From positions 208,695 to 272,694 of the forward strand of contig JACTAT010000309.1 in NCBI GenBank assembly GCA_014526335.1: a stretch of DNA of 64,000 nucleotides, written 5' to 3'. Source of the stretch: Chrysaora quinquecirrha. Taxonomy: Eukaryota; Cnidaria; Scyphozoa; Semaeostomeae; Pelagiidae. A program made the translations under genes and the position numbers. The number at the start of each line of letters is the position of its first letter. The stretch's first letter is position 1. The notes under the pieces were generated by a model, which saw nothing but the letters and a program-made list of their open reading frames with translations, made no database searches and was not told the DNA's origin. Shown piece by piece: positions 11,204-23,150 of this stretch.

Positions 11204-11711
11204 AACTGTAGTCAAATCTGTCTGGATTGTAGCTGTCAGGATCTTTCCAAAATGATTCATCTCGACATAATGCACCAGAACCAACATGAACATAAGAACC
11301 TGCCGGAATCTGGTATGGTCCAATTCTATCTTCTTTAACAGCTGTTCTTGCAACAAATATCAATGTAGGATAAAATCTCATTGCTTCCTTGATGCAGCAA
11401 TCAAAGAACTTCAAATTGTCAAGCTCTTCCCAACGTACTTGATTAGAACTTCAAACCACTGCATTAATCTCTTTCTGGACTCTGCGTTGTATTTCAGGAT
11501 GTTTTGCAAGACAGTAAATAGTCCATGTCATTGTAACACTTAAAGTATCATAACCAGCTATCATGAAAGAAAAAACCTGGTGAAAAATATTCTTGGCAGC
11601 GGTCTCTTTGTCCCCATCTTGATACATTGCAAACAATGTCTGCAATAAATCGTTCCTTTCGTTAGCATGTGAAGTCTCAGATGGGAATTCTTCTTGGCGT
11701 GCTTGAATGAC
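11204..11711 (-). CDS. P450 exon 4: I-helix, K-helix, PERF motif; contains TGA
   Basis: After TTCAAG the exon reads VIQARQEEFPSET, through FMIAGYDTLSVTMTW, then KEINAVV, the stop TGA (11451-11453), and continues in the same frame with SSNQVRWEELDNLKFFDCC, KEAMRFYP and NPDRFDY. No plausible splice pair removes the TGA without also removing conserved sequence. A single G-to-T change from GGA would explain it. Confidence 0.85.
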
Positions 11712-11849
11712 CTTGAAAAATAAATGTCATTTAGTAACTTGCAATACAATGTCAAAAACGAACCAATATGTTTATACATTAAAAGTAAACATAAGCTATA
11801 TTTGAAGAATGAGATCATGCCTACAACATCACAATGAACAGAATAGACT

Positions 11850-12330
11850 TGCCACTTATTCCCGCCCTGTTACCGCTTGTTCACTCTGGTTTTTACCGAT
11901 TCAACACCCCTCTCGATAGCTTTGACTCCCGCTGATGTCCAATTTTTCCCCCTCTTGATTCCCTTGAGCCCTACTTAATTCAGCTTTACCCAATCGCCAG
12001 CCTTGATCCAACTTAATCCAACTTTGTCCCCCTTGACAGTAGATAGCTCTTAACCAACGGATTCTCGGCTCCTTCTCCGATTGTTTTCTCTGATTAACAT
12101 CAATTCCTTCGTTGATCCCTTATTCCCCCTATTCTACCAATTCCTATCGGACCCCTTGTTTTCACTTGTTTGTGATGATTTTCGCTCATTCCCGCTTTGT
12201 TTCTACTTGCTTTGTTTTTACTGTTTCCCACTGATTCCGCTTCGTTCTCGCATAATATTCCACTGATTATCATTGGTTCCCGCTCGTTCCTGCGCGTTCC
12301 TGGCCTTATTCCTTGTTCCTGCTTTTAGAA
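11850..12330. repeat. Degenerate TTCCCGCTTGTTCC-type array in P450 intron 3
   Basis: About 480 bp of loosely repeated 12-18-base pyrimidine-rich words (CCCGCT, GATTCCC, GTTCCCGCTCGTTCC) read on the plus strand. The reverse-complement style of repeat occurs at 27570-27900 in the DDAH intron, and a plus-style one at 26590-26710 just upstream of DDAH. The units are too diverged to define a strict period. Confidence 0.55.
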
Positions 12331-13070
12331 ACACACGAACAATGCTTTTAAATGGCTTTCAATGCCAGAATTTTCAGGAACAGCTAGCAAACAACTTTGG
12401 GGACACTTAGTGGTACTGTCCGGCAGCAAGCGACCTTCTGGAGTGACTGCCAGTACATACCAGTAGCCAGATATATAAGGTCAGTTTGGGCGAAGGCCCA
12501 TTTCCACTTGGTTCGGATTTCGGATTTCAGATGCGAACGCGAACGGTACCACCATGGGTGTCCAATTACACAAGTATTTTAAAAAATTGAGCAACAATTG
12601 TGCTATCTTCATCAATAATTTAAAAATATCAAATTCCTTCTGTTTTGCCAATGCCACATTGTTTATAGTCTGCTCCTCCCTCGTTCTCTGTTTCCATGAA
12701 CGAATGAACGGACAACCTGCTTTTGACATTTAATTGGAGATTAAGTGCTGATGTGCTTACTGGATAGAAGCAATCTCTTTGTAATAGGGTCTTCGGAAAT
12801 GCGACGGTTCTCGCTTCTTGCTATCAGAATGGGGCGGCTGGTGACATTAGCTATTCATATTGGGCCAAATACGTGCTCATGTGATCTGACCTTACTGCAT
12901 TGTTTCAGTACCTCAGGAGAGGTACCAACCTCAAAAATTAATATGCAAGACTTCAGTGCTCTAGTGTGATACGAGTCTAAAACTCACGCAGTAACTCACC
13001 AGTCAGCTAAGCTCCGGTGGTCGCGTGATTAGCACTTGTGCCTCTCACGCACGAGACCTTGAAAATATAA
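12331..13070. other. Remainder of P450 intron 3, with a possible truncated SINE head
   Basis: Near 13015-13060 (plus strand) TGGTCGCGTGATTAGCAC resembles a tRNA A-box region, but there is no B-box, so at most it is a broken SINE. The minus-strand frame at 12481-12729 shows no P450 or other domain. Confidence 0.35.
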
Positions 13071-13099
13071 TGATTTCAAAAGACCACTTTACCACAAAC

Positions 13100-13393
13100 C
13101 TTGTTAATTAATCCATAAAATGACTTCTCAGCATTTTCCAACTCTGTGCGTTCTTTTGAAGGGAAGATTTTCAGGAATGGAAGCATGTATTCAAATGATC
13201 TTGAAGAAAATTGAAATTTGCTGATAGAATTTTTCCGCAGCAAGACTCCTTCATCGTCACCACCTGACACACAGTTAAATGAATAACCAAATGAGGATAA
13301 ACCAATCACATCCAATGTTAAATGGCTGAGTTTTTTAAGAATGTCTTCTTCAATTGGCTTCCCATTATTGAGCTTGATCTGAGTTTCCCAGAG
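13100..13393 (-). CDS. P450 exon 3: helix E to G region
   Basis: The exon reads LWETQIKLNNGKPIEEDIL, then LTLDVIGLSSFGYSFN, a typical D-V-I-G-x-x-x-F-G core in this region. It ends INK at GTTTGT in phase 0. Confidence 0.85.
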
Positions 13394-13864
13394 CTAGAAT
13401 ATGAGTGATATAGCCATTATCTACGTCTGAGATTTCAACCTTGGCCAAAACGTTTCATAAAATGAAATTTAGGTAGGTAAAATTATAGTAAGACATTATA
13501 AAAATCAAAGAGAGCTGAAGAAGAACTCAAAAAAAGGTGAATGGAATGAAGACAAGTTTCAGATTAGGGGAAGAGTGAAAACAGCAACACGTTGAATTTC
13601 GCCGCATTTCTTGGTATCTTTCGTTATTTTGCCATTTTGCCGCTATAACAAAATGGAACATGGCATTTAATAACGGAATAACAGAAAAGAATTCTGTTCA
13701 TATTAACAGATGCAAGTTGAAAGGGGTCTTGAAGTAACTCTCAGACAAATACTTTTGCAAATGGATGTTGTCTGTTTTTGCAACAATTAAAGCTTCATAA
13801 TGGAGAAGACTCCACGTTTGTTGCAAAAACACACAATATTTGACACCTGCATTCAATTAATGAT

Positions 13865-14098
13865 GATTCCGTTGATTACCCCTATTGTACTGAATAGCCT
13901 CCACAACCACAGTACTCTAAGATCCTCCCAATGCAGTGATATCTGCCACAGCAATCATCATGTGACCCCACTGAAGTGCACATCTGCCACAGTACTCAGA
14001 AATGCCTCCCCACGGAGATCATGGTATCCCCCCACAGTACTGAATATCCACCACCGCACTGCAAATCCCCCACCGCACTGCAAAGACATTACATGAGG
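13865..14098. repeat. CCACNGTACTG-type repeat element in P450 intron 2
   Basis: A degenerate tandem of units of about 20-23 bases around CCACAGTACTGAATATCC and CCACCGCACTGCAAA. It ends GCACTGCAAAGACATTACAT, which resembles the end of the array at 17313-17700 (GTACTGCACATACATTACA). It is one of four members of this family in the window (6120, 13865, 17313, 53679). Confidence 0.65.
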
Positions 14099-14152
14099 TA
14101 ATTAACGAGCTGATCCTAAGTTGAGCAAAATAATGTTAGAATCAGTATCTAC

Positions 14153-14394
14153 CTGTATCAGTTCATTTGCTTTCAGATTGAATATAGGGGTGTATTTTTT
14201 TATGCTGGCAAGTGAGAATTCAGGATTCAAATGTTTCCTTTGATAGGCATGGACCTTTCCATTCGAGGTAATCAGTCCGGATCCAAATGCAGGCACAATC
14301 TTTTTCCTCATCTCACTGACAGCATATTTTGAACAGTTGCTGACAAGAATTTGCTTAGCATATTTTGCATCAGCCACATAAATTCTCCAACCCA
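14153..14394 (-). CDS. P450 exon 2: helix B to C region
   Basis: The exon opens after TTTTAG with GWRIYVADAKYAKQIL and contains GSGLITSNGKVHAYQRKHLN, the C-helix region near the haem propionate. The usual Trp of WxxxR is not obvious here; HAYQRK occupies its place. It ends in phase 0 at GTAGAT. Confidence 0.85.
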
Positions 14395-14749
14395 CTAAAA
14401 GATACAGTCAAGATTTTAATGAAAAGTATTGATATTTTAATCATATTCAAATGATGTTTTGAAAATCTTTGCAGCAAATTTTGCATCTTTAAGACCAAAA
14501 ATGTTTATTTGATTGAAAGAACAGAGCTTTTATCTTTGGTGTGCTAGTAGATCATTGCTTGCAGACCCTGGGTTCTGTTGGGTGAATTAGCAATCAACTG
14601 TAAGATTGAGGGTCATGACTGATAATGTTGGAGACTGCAGACAGGTTGTTATGAAAAATTACGCTGCAGGAGGCGGAATGGTATGAAGATGGGGCACTTC
14701 ATGCATGTGCACCATATCTTATTTAAAATTGTGTCTGTTTTCTTTGTCA

Positions 14750-15010
14750 TGTCATGATGATAACAATAAAAACAATAATAACTATAATCATTATATATTA
14801 ACATCTTCATAATCATCATCATAATTATCAATCATCATCATCATCATCATCATCTTAATCAACATCAACATAAACATTAACATCACATCAACATCATCAT
14901 CATCATTGGTGCGGTAGATGATCTTGAGGGGAAGGGTCATCACCACCATGACTACCCCCACCACAAAAACTGTTGTCACATTATTATTATCATCATCACA
15001 ACACTGCCAA
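14750..15010. repeat. ATC/ATCATC simple-sequence region in P450 intron 1
   Basis: A long run of CAT/ATC triplets with interruptions (for example near 14830-14910 and 14985-15000). A poly-G tract lies further on at about 15299-15309. The Asp- and Met-rich minus-strand frames here are artefacts. Confidence 0.7.
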
Positions 15011-15666
15011 CACCCTTGCCTGAAAAGCTGATTGCTTAAAAATGCTGTGAGGGTGAAAAACAATACAAAATTTCATGTTACCTATTGTTCTTCTTTTGTT
15101 CTACCAGCAACGCAGTCAATGAAACAGCAATGACCTGCATGTGCAATATCTTGCAGGTGTAGACCATTCTGGCCAACATCAACACTATTATCTTCCTCCC
15201 TATCATCATCACCACGAAAGTGCCAAGATCAATGATCAGCATCACCAACCAAAGCCACGGCACAGATCTCTGTAACAGCCACCACAACATCATACAGAGG
15301 GGGGGGGGGAAGGTTTGACCAGGGCATGCAGCACAAGCTTCAAAAACATAATTTCTTGTTTACTAATTTGGCCTGGCTGAAGTATACCTGACAAACTTTG
15401 GCACAGATGCAGTTTAGCAGACAACATTGAGAATGCAACGAAAACAATAGGCCTAGAGCAAACACCAAACAATACACGCTATACTGTACATATACTTCCA
15501 AAAAACCCTTTAAACCTAACCAACCCTGCCTAACCCACCCTAAACCCAATCTCTGCCCAAAACCCCAAACCTACTAGACTTGCTCCAAGTCTATTTCTCA
15601 AAGCATGCACTCTGTTGTCTGTTTTTTTTTACACGAAAAAAGACAACAGTTGAAAATCATACATAC

Positions 15667-15880
15667 CAAATGGCAAGTAGTATTTATAAATAGGCCCATA
15701 TTCTTTTGTCCATCTTTGATGAAGATCGCGTGTATCAGGATTTCGGTAAAAGTCCAGCATATTTCCAACAAAAGGAAGACCATTTGGTCCTGGAATTTTT
15801 CTCAAAGGATCGAGCAAATATTTAATAAAATATCGTAGAATAAATAAAGCAGCAATCGTGATAAAAATCTCGGAGTACAT
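15667..15880 (-). CDS. P450 exon 1: membrane anchor and proline hinge
   Basis: ATG at 15880. The anchor is IFITIAALFILRYFIKYLL, followed by RKIPGPNGLPFVGNMLDFY and YGPIYKYYLPFG, ending in phase 1 at GTATGT. Paralogous with the exon at 3912-4134. Confidence 0.88.
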
Positions 15881-16915
15881 TATCGATTTGGCTTACTTTT
15901 AGAATACAGGGCCATACATTGGTATTGATTGTAGGCTACCTACAACCAACAGAGTCATTAATATAATTTGAAACAATGCGCTTTTGTTGAATGACAATTG
16001 TATTCTCCGCAGGACAATGTGTACTTAACACAGAATGACCGATTGTTTTTAGTCCCGCATTTCTAGAGGACAGCGGTCAGACGAGATGGACGAGATTTCA
16101 GTGGCGACTTTGTTCTCATTTTAGTTGACATAGTCTTGGTTGTAACAAGCTGAAAATAACACGGATATGTAGGACAAGAAAACAGCCTTAACTTGCATAG
16201 TTTAGAAATTATATTTTACGGCAGTGAGGATGGAGTTGGAGCTCGTTTTGTGAATGTTAGGCCAGCGCCATGTTGAATGTAGCGTTTTCAGGTGGTCCAC
16301 AGAGTTCTTCGCTCACTGGTCATGGAGATAGAAGCGAAAGATTTACAAGGGATGGATGGCTTACGCAGGTACAGAACTACAGATTCAGGTTATTTGCAAC
16401 TTTGGGATATTTAAAATGGCAGAGTAAAAGGTCTGCAAGATTCAACCTGTAATTATTGTCCGTTGTCCGATGTTGTTCAAACAACCTGATGATGAGTCAC
16501 CCGGCTGCAAATTCTTGGTAGCAAGGGACTTTATAGTTGAAGCAAGAAAGATGTAAGAAAAGTCAGGAATTTATGAGATTGTATGGGGAACCTCTTAGGG
16601 GAAACCCTTTTTTTGTGCTATGATATTGATAATGAAATTTGTTCTGGTGTTTGCATAAAGCAATGTCAATAGGCCAATGTATCTAGACTAGACTAGGTTT
16701 CTTTCAAAAAGAACTTTTTCTCTATGCTTTGGGCAAGGCAAATATTATGGATGGGTTTTAAAAATAGCTTTCTCACTTTTGTTGTTTTTTATACCTCTAA
16801 ACATATATATAAACTTTGAAATTTTCATGCTAGGTTATCTATTGTTTTGACATAAAATAAAATACCCTTTGAAAAGAGTTTAATAGCCTGCTGTGGTTAT
16901 TTGTTTTTAACACCA
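15881..16915. other. Region upstream of the P450 gene; no element recognised
   Basis: This should contain the P450 promoter on the minus strand. I see no convincing TATA box or other named element, and no gene. Confidence 0.35.
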
Positions 16916-17312
16916 AGTAAATAACCCTCACCTAAACTGCCCACTTATTAAACATGGAAAACAAGCATTACCCCAAGCAAACACTGCCTGCCTGTTGAGA
17001 GATGGACAGCAACTGCTGTTTCAAAAGAATAATTGCCTGGTTAGTTAAGATTGAAAATCAGCCTTAGGCCCTTTGCACACGAGACCTAAGACTCTGCCAA
17101 AATTCTACCAAACAGTGGGGCGCATTTGCTAATTATTCAGTTCCGACCATAAATTCCTGATGCACTGATAAATTCTCTGTCAATCATTTCGACTTCTGAT
17201 GACAGATTTGATAAGGCCCACCTTAACGTCTGAGAAGAATTCTTTCTTTCACCCTCAATGCACCATCAACTTGAATTATATTTATTTTGAAATGGCCTAT
17301 TTTCGACATTTA

Positions 17313-17700
17313 GGTATCCCTCCACATTACTGTTAATATCCCTCTACAGTACTGAGCATCCTCCACTCTACTGATGATATCCCTCCACTGTACTGAACAT
17401 CCTCCGCCGTACTGATGGTATCCCTCCACTGTACTGATGGTATCCCTCCACAGTACTGAATATCCTCCACAGTACTTCTGGTATCCCTCCACTGTACTGC
17501 TGATATCCCTCCACTGTACTGAACATCCTCCACCGTACTGATGATATCCCTCCACCATACTGATGATATCCCTCCACTGTACTGAACACCCTCCACCGTA
17601 CTGATGGTATCCCTCCACTGTACTTATGATATCCCTCCACTGTACTGAACATCCTCCACCGTACTGCACACCCTCCACTGTACTGCACATACATTACACA
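17313..17700. repeat. CCACNGTACTG tandem array
   Basis: About 17 units of 21-24 bases, each with CCTCCACTGTACTGA(T/A) and alternating GATATC or ACATCC spacers (TATCCCTCCACTGTACTGAT, CATCCTCCACCGTACTGATG). It ends TGTACTGCACATACATTACA. The unit can be read in three frames on the minus strand without stops, which produces long false open frames rich in Tyr, Gly and Ser. Confidence 0.9.
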
Positions 17701-17954
17701 GGGTGCAAACATTGTAGAATAATTCCAAAAGCATAGGGCAAAATGTGATAAAACCTCTTGACGTTCACATGAAAGATATCGGGCAAGATATTTTATTATT
17801 TCTGTTGTCATATATTTCATCATGTTACCTCCAGATAACCATATTTGGAGAAATGTCAACAAAAAACTAAACTTATAGCATAACATCCTTGAAACTTATA
17901 ACATCCTGGAAACTTGTCCAAACTCAATAAACCATACATAAATTGATTTGTCTT

Positions 17955-20250
17955 CACAAGTGTTTATTAAAAGATGGGAAAACCTGCTGCCCAACAACAA
18001 ACATTCCCCGCTTATTAAATGACAGGGAAAACCATTAACACTGCAAGCCTTTACTTCCAACAAACATTCCCCATTTATAAAAAGATGGAAAGGCTACCCG
18101 TTATGTCACCCCTCAACTCAACGAATATCGCCCGTTTATTAAAGGGTAGAAACAAGGCCTTTACCCCAAACAAACATTCCCCGGTTATTAAAAGATAGAT
18201 AAGACATCCGTTACCCCTCAACGAATATTGCCCGTTTATTAAAGGACGGAAACAAAGCCTTTACCCCAAACAAACATTCCCCGGTTATTAAAAGATAGAT
18301 AAGACACCCGTTACCCCTGAACAAATATCGCCCATTCATTAACGGGTGGAAGCAAAGCCTTTACCCCAAACAAACATTCCCCGGTTATTAAAAGATAGAT
18401 AAGACATCCGTTACCCCTCAACGAATATCGCCCGTTTATTAAAGGATGGAAACAAAGCCTTTACCCCCAACAAACATTCCCCGGTTATTAAAAGATAGAT
18501 AAGACATCCGTTACCCCTCAACGAATATTGCCCGTTTATTAAAGGACGGAAACAAAGCCTTTACCCCCAACAAACATTCCCCGGTTATTAAAAGATAGAT
18601 AAGACACCCGTTACCCCTGAACAAATATCGCCCATTCATTAACGGGTGGAAGCAAAGCCTTTACCCCAAACAAACATTCCCCGGTTATTAAAAGATAGAT
18701 AAGACACCCGTTACCCCTCAACGGATATTGTCCGTTTATAAAAAGGATGGAAACAAAGCCTTTACCCCCAACAAACATTGCCCGTTTATTAAAAGATAGA
18801 TAAGACACCCTTTACCCCTGAACGAATATCGCCCGTTTATTAAAGGACGGAAACAAAGCCTTTACCCTTAACAAACATTGCCCGTTTATTAAAAGATAGA
18901 TAAGACACCCTTTACCCCTGAACGAATATCGCCCGTTTATTAAAGGACGGAAACAAAGCCTTTACCCTTAACAAACATTGCCCGTTTATTAAAAGATAGA
19001 TAAGACACCCTTTACCCCTGAACGAATATCGCCCGTTTATTAAAGGACGGAAACAAAGCCTTTACCCTTAACAAGCATTGCCCGTTTATTAAAAGATAGA
19101 TAAGACACCCTTTACCCCTGAACGAATATCGCCCGTTTATTAAAGGATGGAAACAAAGCCTTTACCCTTAACAAACATTGCCCGTTTATTAAAAGATAGA
19201 TAAGACACCCTTTACCCCTGAACGAATATCGCCCGTTTATTAAAGGACGGAAACAAAGCCTTTACCCTTAACAAACATTGCCCGTTTATTAAAAGATAGA
19301 TAAGACACCCTTTACCCCTGAACGAATATCGCCCGTTTATTAAAGGACGGAAACAAAGCCTTTACCCTTAACAAACATTGCCCGTTTATTAAAAGATAGA
19401 TAAGACACCCGTTACCCCTGAACAAATATCGCCCATTCATTAACGGGTGGAAGCAAAGCCTTTACCCCAAACAAACATTCCCCGGTTATTAAAAGATAGA
19501 TAAGACATCCGTTACCCCTCAAAGAATATCGCCCGTTTATTAAAGGATGGAAACAAAGCCTTTACCCTTAACAAACATTGCCCGGTTATTAAAAGATAGA
19601 TAAGACATCCGTTACCCCTCAACGAGTATTGTCCGTTTATTAAAGGATGGAAACAAAGCCTTTACCCTTAACAAACATTGCCCTTTTATTAAAAGATAGA
19701 TAAGACACCCGTTACCCCTGAACAAATATCGCCCGTTTATTAAAGGACGGAAACAAAGCCTTTACCCCCAACAAACATTGCCCGTTTATTAAAAGATAGA
19801 TAAGACACCCGTTACCCCTCAACGGATATTACCCGTTTATTAAAGGACGGAAACAAAGCATTTACCCCCAATAAACATTCCCCGGTTATTAAAAGATAGA
19901 TAAGACACCCATTACCCCTCATCGAATATTGCCCGTTTATTAAAGGATGGAAACAAAGCCTTTACCCCCAACAAACATTGCCCGTTTATTAAACGATAGA
20001 TAAGACACCGGATATTACCCGTTACCCTCAACGGTTATTAAAAGATAGATAAGACACCCATTACCCCTCATCGAATATTGCCCGTTTATTAAAGGATGGA
20101 AACAAAGCCTTTACCCCCAACAAATATTGCCCGTTTATTAAAAGATGGAAAGAATACCCCTTACCCCTCAACGCATATTGTCCGTTTAAAAGGACGGGAG
20201 CAAAGCCTTGACCCTTAACAAACATTGTCCCTTTATTAAAACTTGGAAAA
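17955..20250. repeat. 100-bp satellite array of about 23 copies
   Basis: CCGGTTATTA recurs at exactly 18181, 18281, 18381, 18481 and 18581, giving a 100-bp period. Each unit is two related halves of about 50 bp: one with CCCGTTTATTAAAAGATAGAT followed by AAGACACCC, the other with CGTTTATTAAAGGACGGA then AACAAAGCCTTTACCC. Blocks differ by region: GTTACCCCTCAACG variants on the left, CTTTACCCCTGAACG variants from about 18790 to 19400, which points to local homogenisation. A few diverged units precede the array (about 16930-17010). Confidence 0.95.
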
Positions 20251-20254
20251 GGCT

Positions 20255-20790
20255 GTAGGTTGTAGGTTGTAGGCTGGTAAAATAGCATAGCTACAGAGCT
20301 GTAGGTTGTTGGTTGTAGGCTGGCAAAAAAACATAGCTACATAGCTATGCTGTGGTTGTAGGCTGTAGGTTGTAGGCTGTAGGTCGTAGGTTCGTAAAAT
20401 AACATAGTTACATAGATATGCTGTAGGCTGTAGGTCGTAGGTTGGCAAAAAAACATAGCTACATAGCTATGCTGTGGTTGTAGGCTGTATAGGTTGTAGG
20501 CTGTAGGTCGCAGGTTCGTAAAATAACATAGTTACATACATATGCTGTAGGCTGTAGGTCGTAGGTTGGCAAAAAAACATAGCTACATAGCTATGCTGTG
20601 GTTGTAGGCTGTCGGTTGTAGGCTGTAGGTCGTAGGTTCGCAAAATAACATAGCTACATAGCTACGCTTTTCGTTGTGTGGTTGTTAGCTGTAGGTTGTA
20701 GGTAGTAGGTCGTAGGTTGATAAATAACATAGCTACAAAGCAATACTGTGTGTTCTAGGTGGAGGGTCCTAGCATGGCGGAAAAATATAA
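20255..20790. repeat. TGTAGG(T/C) array with CATAGCTACATAGCTATG palindromes
   Basis: Runs of TGTAGGTTGTAGGCTGTAGG alternate with GCAAAAAAACATAGCTACAT modules. The CATAGCTAC-like module begins near 20332, 20403, 20453, 20526, 20578, 20649 and 20728, so spacing alternates between about 50 and 72 bases. It directly follows the 100-bp satellite. Confidence 0.9.
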
Positions 20791-21178
20791 CTATGACCCT
20801 ATGTTGTAAGTTCCAGGTTGTACGTCGACATGATTAGGGCTCCCAACCTTCTGCAGGCCACAAATGCTAATCACGCATGGGCCTTGTAGGTACATATGCA
20901 CTGATACACCTGTAGGTTGTAGGCTCACAACATAAAAGGTATAACTTCGAGGTGGTCCTGTATTCTAAAGGTAATCCATGGATTTTGCGATTCTGTGCAA
21001 ATCAAGCTAAGTCTTTCTCTGTTCAATTTGAGAGCCCAGCCAACAAGAGGAAGAATCTGACCTGACCAGGCCTCTGACCTTAGACTTGTTACCTGAGTTC
21101 CTGAGTCCCAGTTAGTGCTCATGAGACCGAGGCCAACACTAAAATGACATCGCTCAAACTGACAGGTTGTCGGGGGTT
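20791..21178. other. Unassigned stretch
   Basis: No gene recognised. GGTTGTCGGGGGTTGTCGGGG just before 21187 is a short direct duplication and includes the hAT target site. Confidence 0.4.
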
Positions 21179-21186
21179 GTCGGGGT

Positions 21187-21795
21187 CAGTGGCGTAACGC
21201 ACAGTGTGCACCTTTAAACACAAAATTAAGGGCTCCCAAAATATTCGGCCCCAAAAGGGGCCCCCGCGAAATTTTGTAAAAAAAAAAATTTTGGATAAGC
21301 GTTTCGAAAAGCTTTAAATTTATTAAAACGTACTTGAGGTCAAAGATATCCCAAGAAAGACTCGATAACCTCGCAATGCTGTCTATAGAAAACGTGGAAG
21401 CCAAATAAATTGATAAGTCTGAACTTATCAAACGATTCGCAAATGTCAGTGCTCGAAGACATAAAAGAATTGGCTTGTAGGACTGGAATTAGATCTCTTT
21501 CGTAAAATATTCAAATAAATTTGTATTCATGACGTTTTTAAATATTTGTGGACAAGCTATCGCAGAAACAGATGTTCTATTGATTATACGTTTACGGTGT
21601 ATTAGCCTTGATAAAACTTGGCTAGTATAAAACTCTATAATAATCCCGGTACTAGGGTACTTAAAATAAAACTTCATAGAAATCTTCTATTTAATGCATT
21701 TAAAGGCAATCTTGGTGTGTAAACTTATTTGAAAAAATAGGGGCCCCAAACCACTATTTTGTTTAAGGGCCCCACACTGCTCCGTTACGCCACTG
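21187..21795. mobile_element. Non-autonomous hAT-like element
   Basis: The left end is CAGTGGCGTAACGCACAGTG and the right end CACTGCTCCGTTACGCCACTG in reverse orientation, flanked by the 8-bp duplication GTCGGGGT (21179-21186 and 21796-21803). Subterminal GGGGCCCC-rich blocks occur at both ends. No transposase is visible. The 8-bp duplication and CAGTGG-type terminus fit the hAT superfamily. Confidence 0.88.
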
Positions 21796-21803
21796 GTCGG
21801 GGT

Positions 21804-23076
21804 GGGGTGGTGGAGGAGCGGAAAATAACGGCTAATGCAAATCTTTGTGATTTGTAGTTTGCAATTTATCCTGTTACAAAAATAATTTTTGTAACTGTAA
21901 TGTATAGCAGTCAATTCTAAACTACTAGAACCTTGGGGGTGATGAAGAATTAAAAAAAAAAATGAAAAAATGCAATAAGTCTACTCTGATCTGAAGAAAG
22001 AAAAGTCACGTGTGAGACTGAGTGAGGAGATCGTTCAATCGTTCATCTTGACATGGTTTCTCAAATTTTGGCGGGAAGGACAGTCAGGCTGACACTCTTC
22101 TCTGTTGGCAAACTGTAGGTAAATTACAAGCAAACAACAGTGATAAAAATTTTGAATGCATTTTGGTTTTGATGTGGAAAATGACAAGACAGATAGTCTA
22201 TGTTCGTATTGGCCTTCTAGGAAGGAGAGTGTGAGTATCTAAACATAAAAGGTACTACGGTATAGTGATGATAATTCTAGTATAAATCAAGTCCGAAAAC
22301 GGAAATAAACATTGTTGAATTTTTCTGTAGGAGCTAAGGAGCAGAACCAATAGGCTTAGGCCACACGAACTTGGCAGTGGCACCTAAGAAGGGGGTTGTT
22401 GCGGTTGTTTAATAAACACAAGCGTTGTTCAAGGCAAAATAGGCGTGGCTCAACGCTAAGAAGGGCGCACCCAAAAAAAATTCAGAAAAGCATCTAAAAT
22501 ACCACCGTGTCGTGTTTTGTTGTTGAATGCCAGTGCGTCATTCAGTTATAGCCCCCTACTGGTTACTGGATGAGAGACTGTTGAGGAATGTGATGCAATC
22601 ATCGCCACAACCATCAAAGTATCAAATCAATCAATCAATCAGTCATTGAATTTCTCAATATAATCTAATCTATATGCATTACATGTACGTACTGTCACGA
22701 TATCACCTTTTTCATTCATTCTAAAACGTATTTTTCTTCTGGAAGTATATTTAATTCTCTGCTTTTCACTGCTTAGCTTGTACTTCCTTACAACGTAATA
22801 GCCTCTCTTTCGTATCATTCAGTATTTACTTATGGTTGATGACTAGTTGTTTTTGTAACGTAGGTTCGTCTTTTTACGTAAATCTTAAGGAACACCTTTC
22901 CTGTTATTCTTGTATACGATTGGTTAGTTTTAATTCTTATTTCCGCGTGTGTTCCAATATATTCTGTAACTTTTAGTTTATTCTTCGGTTATCGTTGTGT
23001 GTCGTAATAGATCGCTACTACACGGTAATTCCGGATCTCACTGGAGACCCGTTAGCCTTGTATATAGTTTATGTTC
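21804..23076. other. Intergenic stretch downstream of the GPCR
   Basis: No gene or clear repeat beyond a short (AATC)n run near 22624-22645. AATAAA on the minus strand at 23079-23084 is a candidate poly(A) signal of the GPCR, about 70 bases past its stop. Confidence 0.4.
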
Positions 23077-23150
23077 TTTTTATTATGATTGTCGTATATA
23101 GCCACACTTGTGTGTTCTATTCGCTCGTGCCTTTTGGCTTAGAATCATCT

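Larger units (their letters stand above)
9886..15880 (-). pseudogene. Cytochrome P450, five exons, one in-frame TGA
   Basis: Minus-strand exons: 15667-15880, 14153-14394, 13100-13393, 11204-11711 and 9886-10136. All have GT-AG borders and compatible phases, giving 502 codons, the normal P450 length. Hallmarks in order: N-terminal membrane anchor, hinge KIPGPNGLPF, C-helix region HAYQRKHLNPEFS, I-helix FMIAGYDTLS (proton-relay Thr position), K-helix KEAMR (ExxR), NPDRF (PERF-type motif), and the haem loop FSRGPRMCIG with the Cys ligand. These monooxygenases sit in the ER and take electrons from NADPH-P450 reductase. I cannot name the family or substrate. Exon 4 contains an in-frame TGA (11451-11453) between the I-helix and the K-helix, with perfect homology on both sides. 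The gene is therefore either freshly inactivated or carries a sequencing error. A tandem partner exon lies at 3912-4134. Confidence 0.85.

Noticed and set aside
12481..12729. Minus-strand 82-codon frame as an extra P450 exon
   Set aside because: No P450 similarity, and exons 3 and 4 already join in phase 0 across this region.
17310..17886. Minus-strand frames rich in QYSGGI-type repeats
   Set aside because: Products of the CCACNGTACTG array; three frames are open at once and no domain exists.
17955..20250. CRISPR-like regular repeats
   Set aside because: Units are contiguous with no unique spacers, the genome is animal, and no cas genes exist.
20255..20790. Telomere-like TGTAGG repeats
   Set aside because: They are interleaved with a non-telomeric palindromic module, are internal, and do not match the common metazoan TTAGGG unit.
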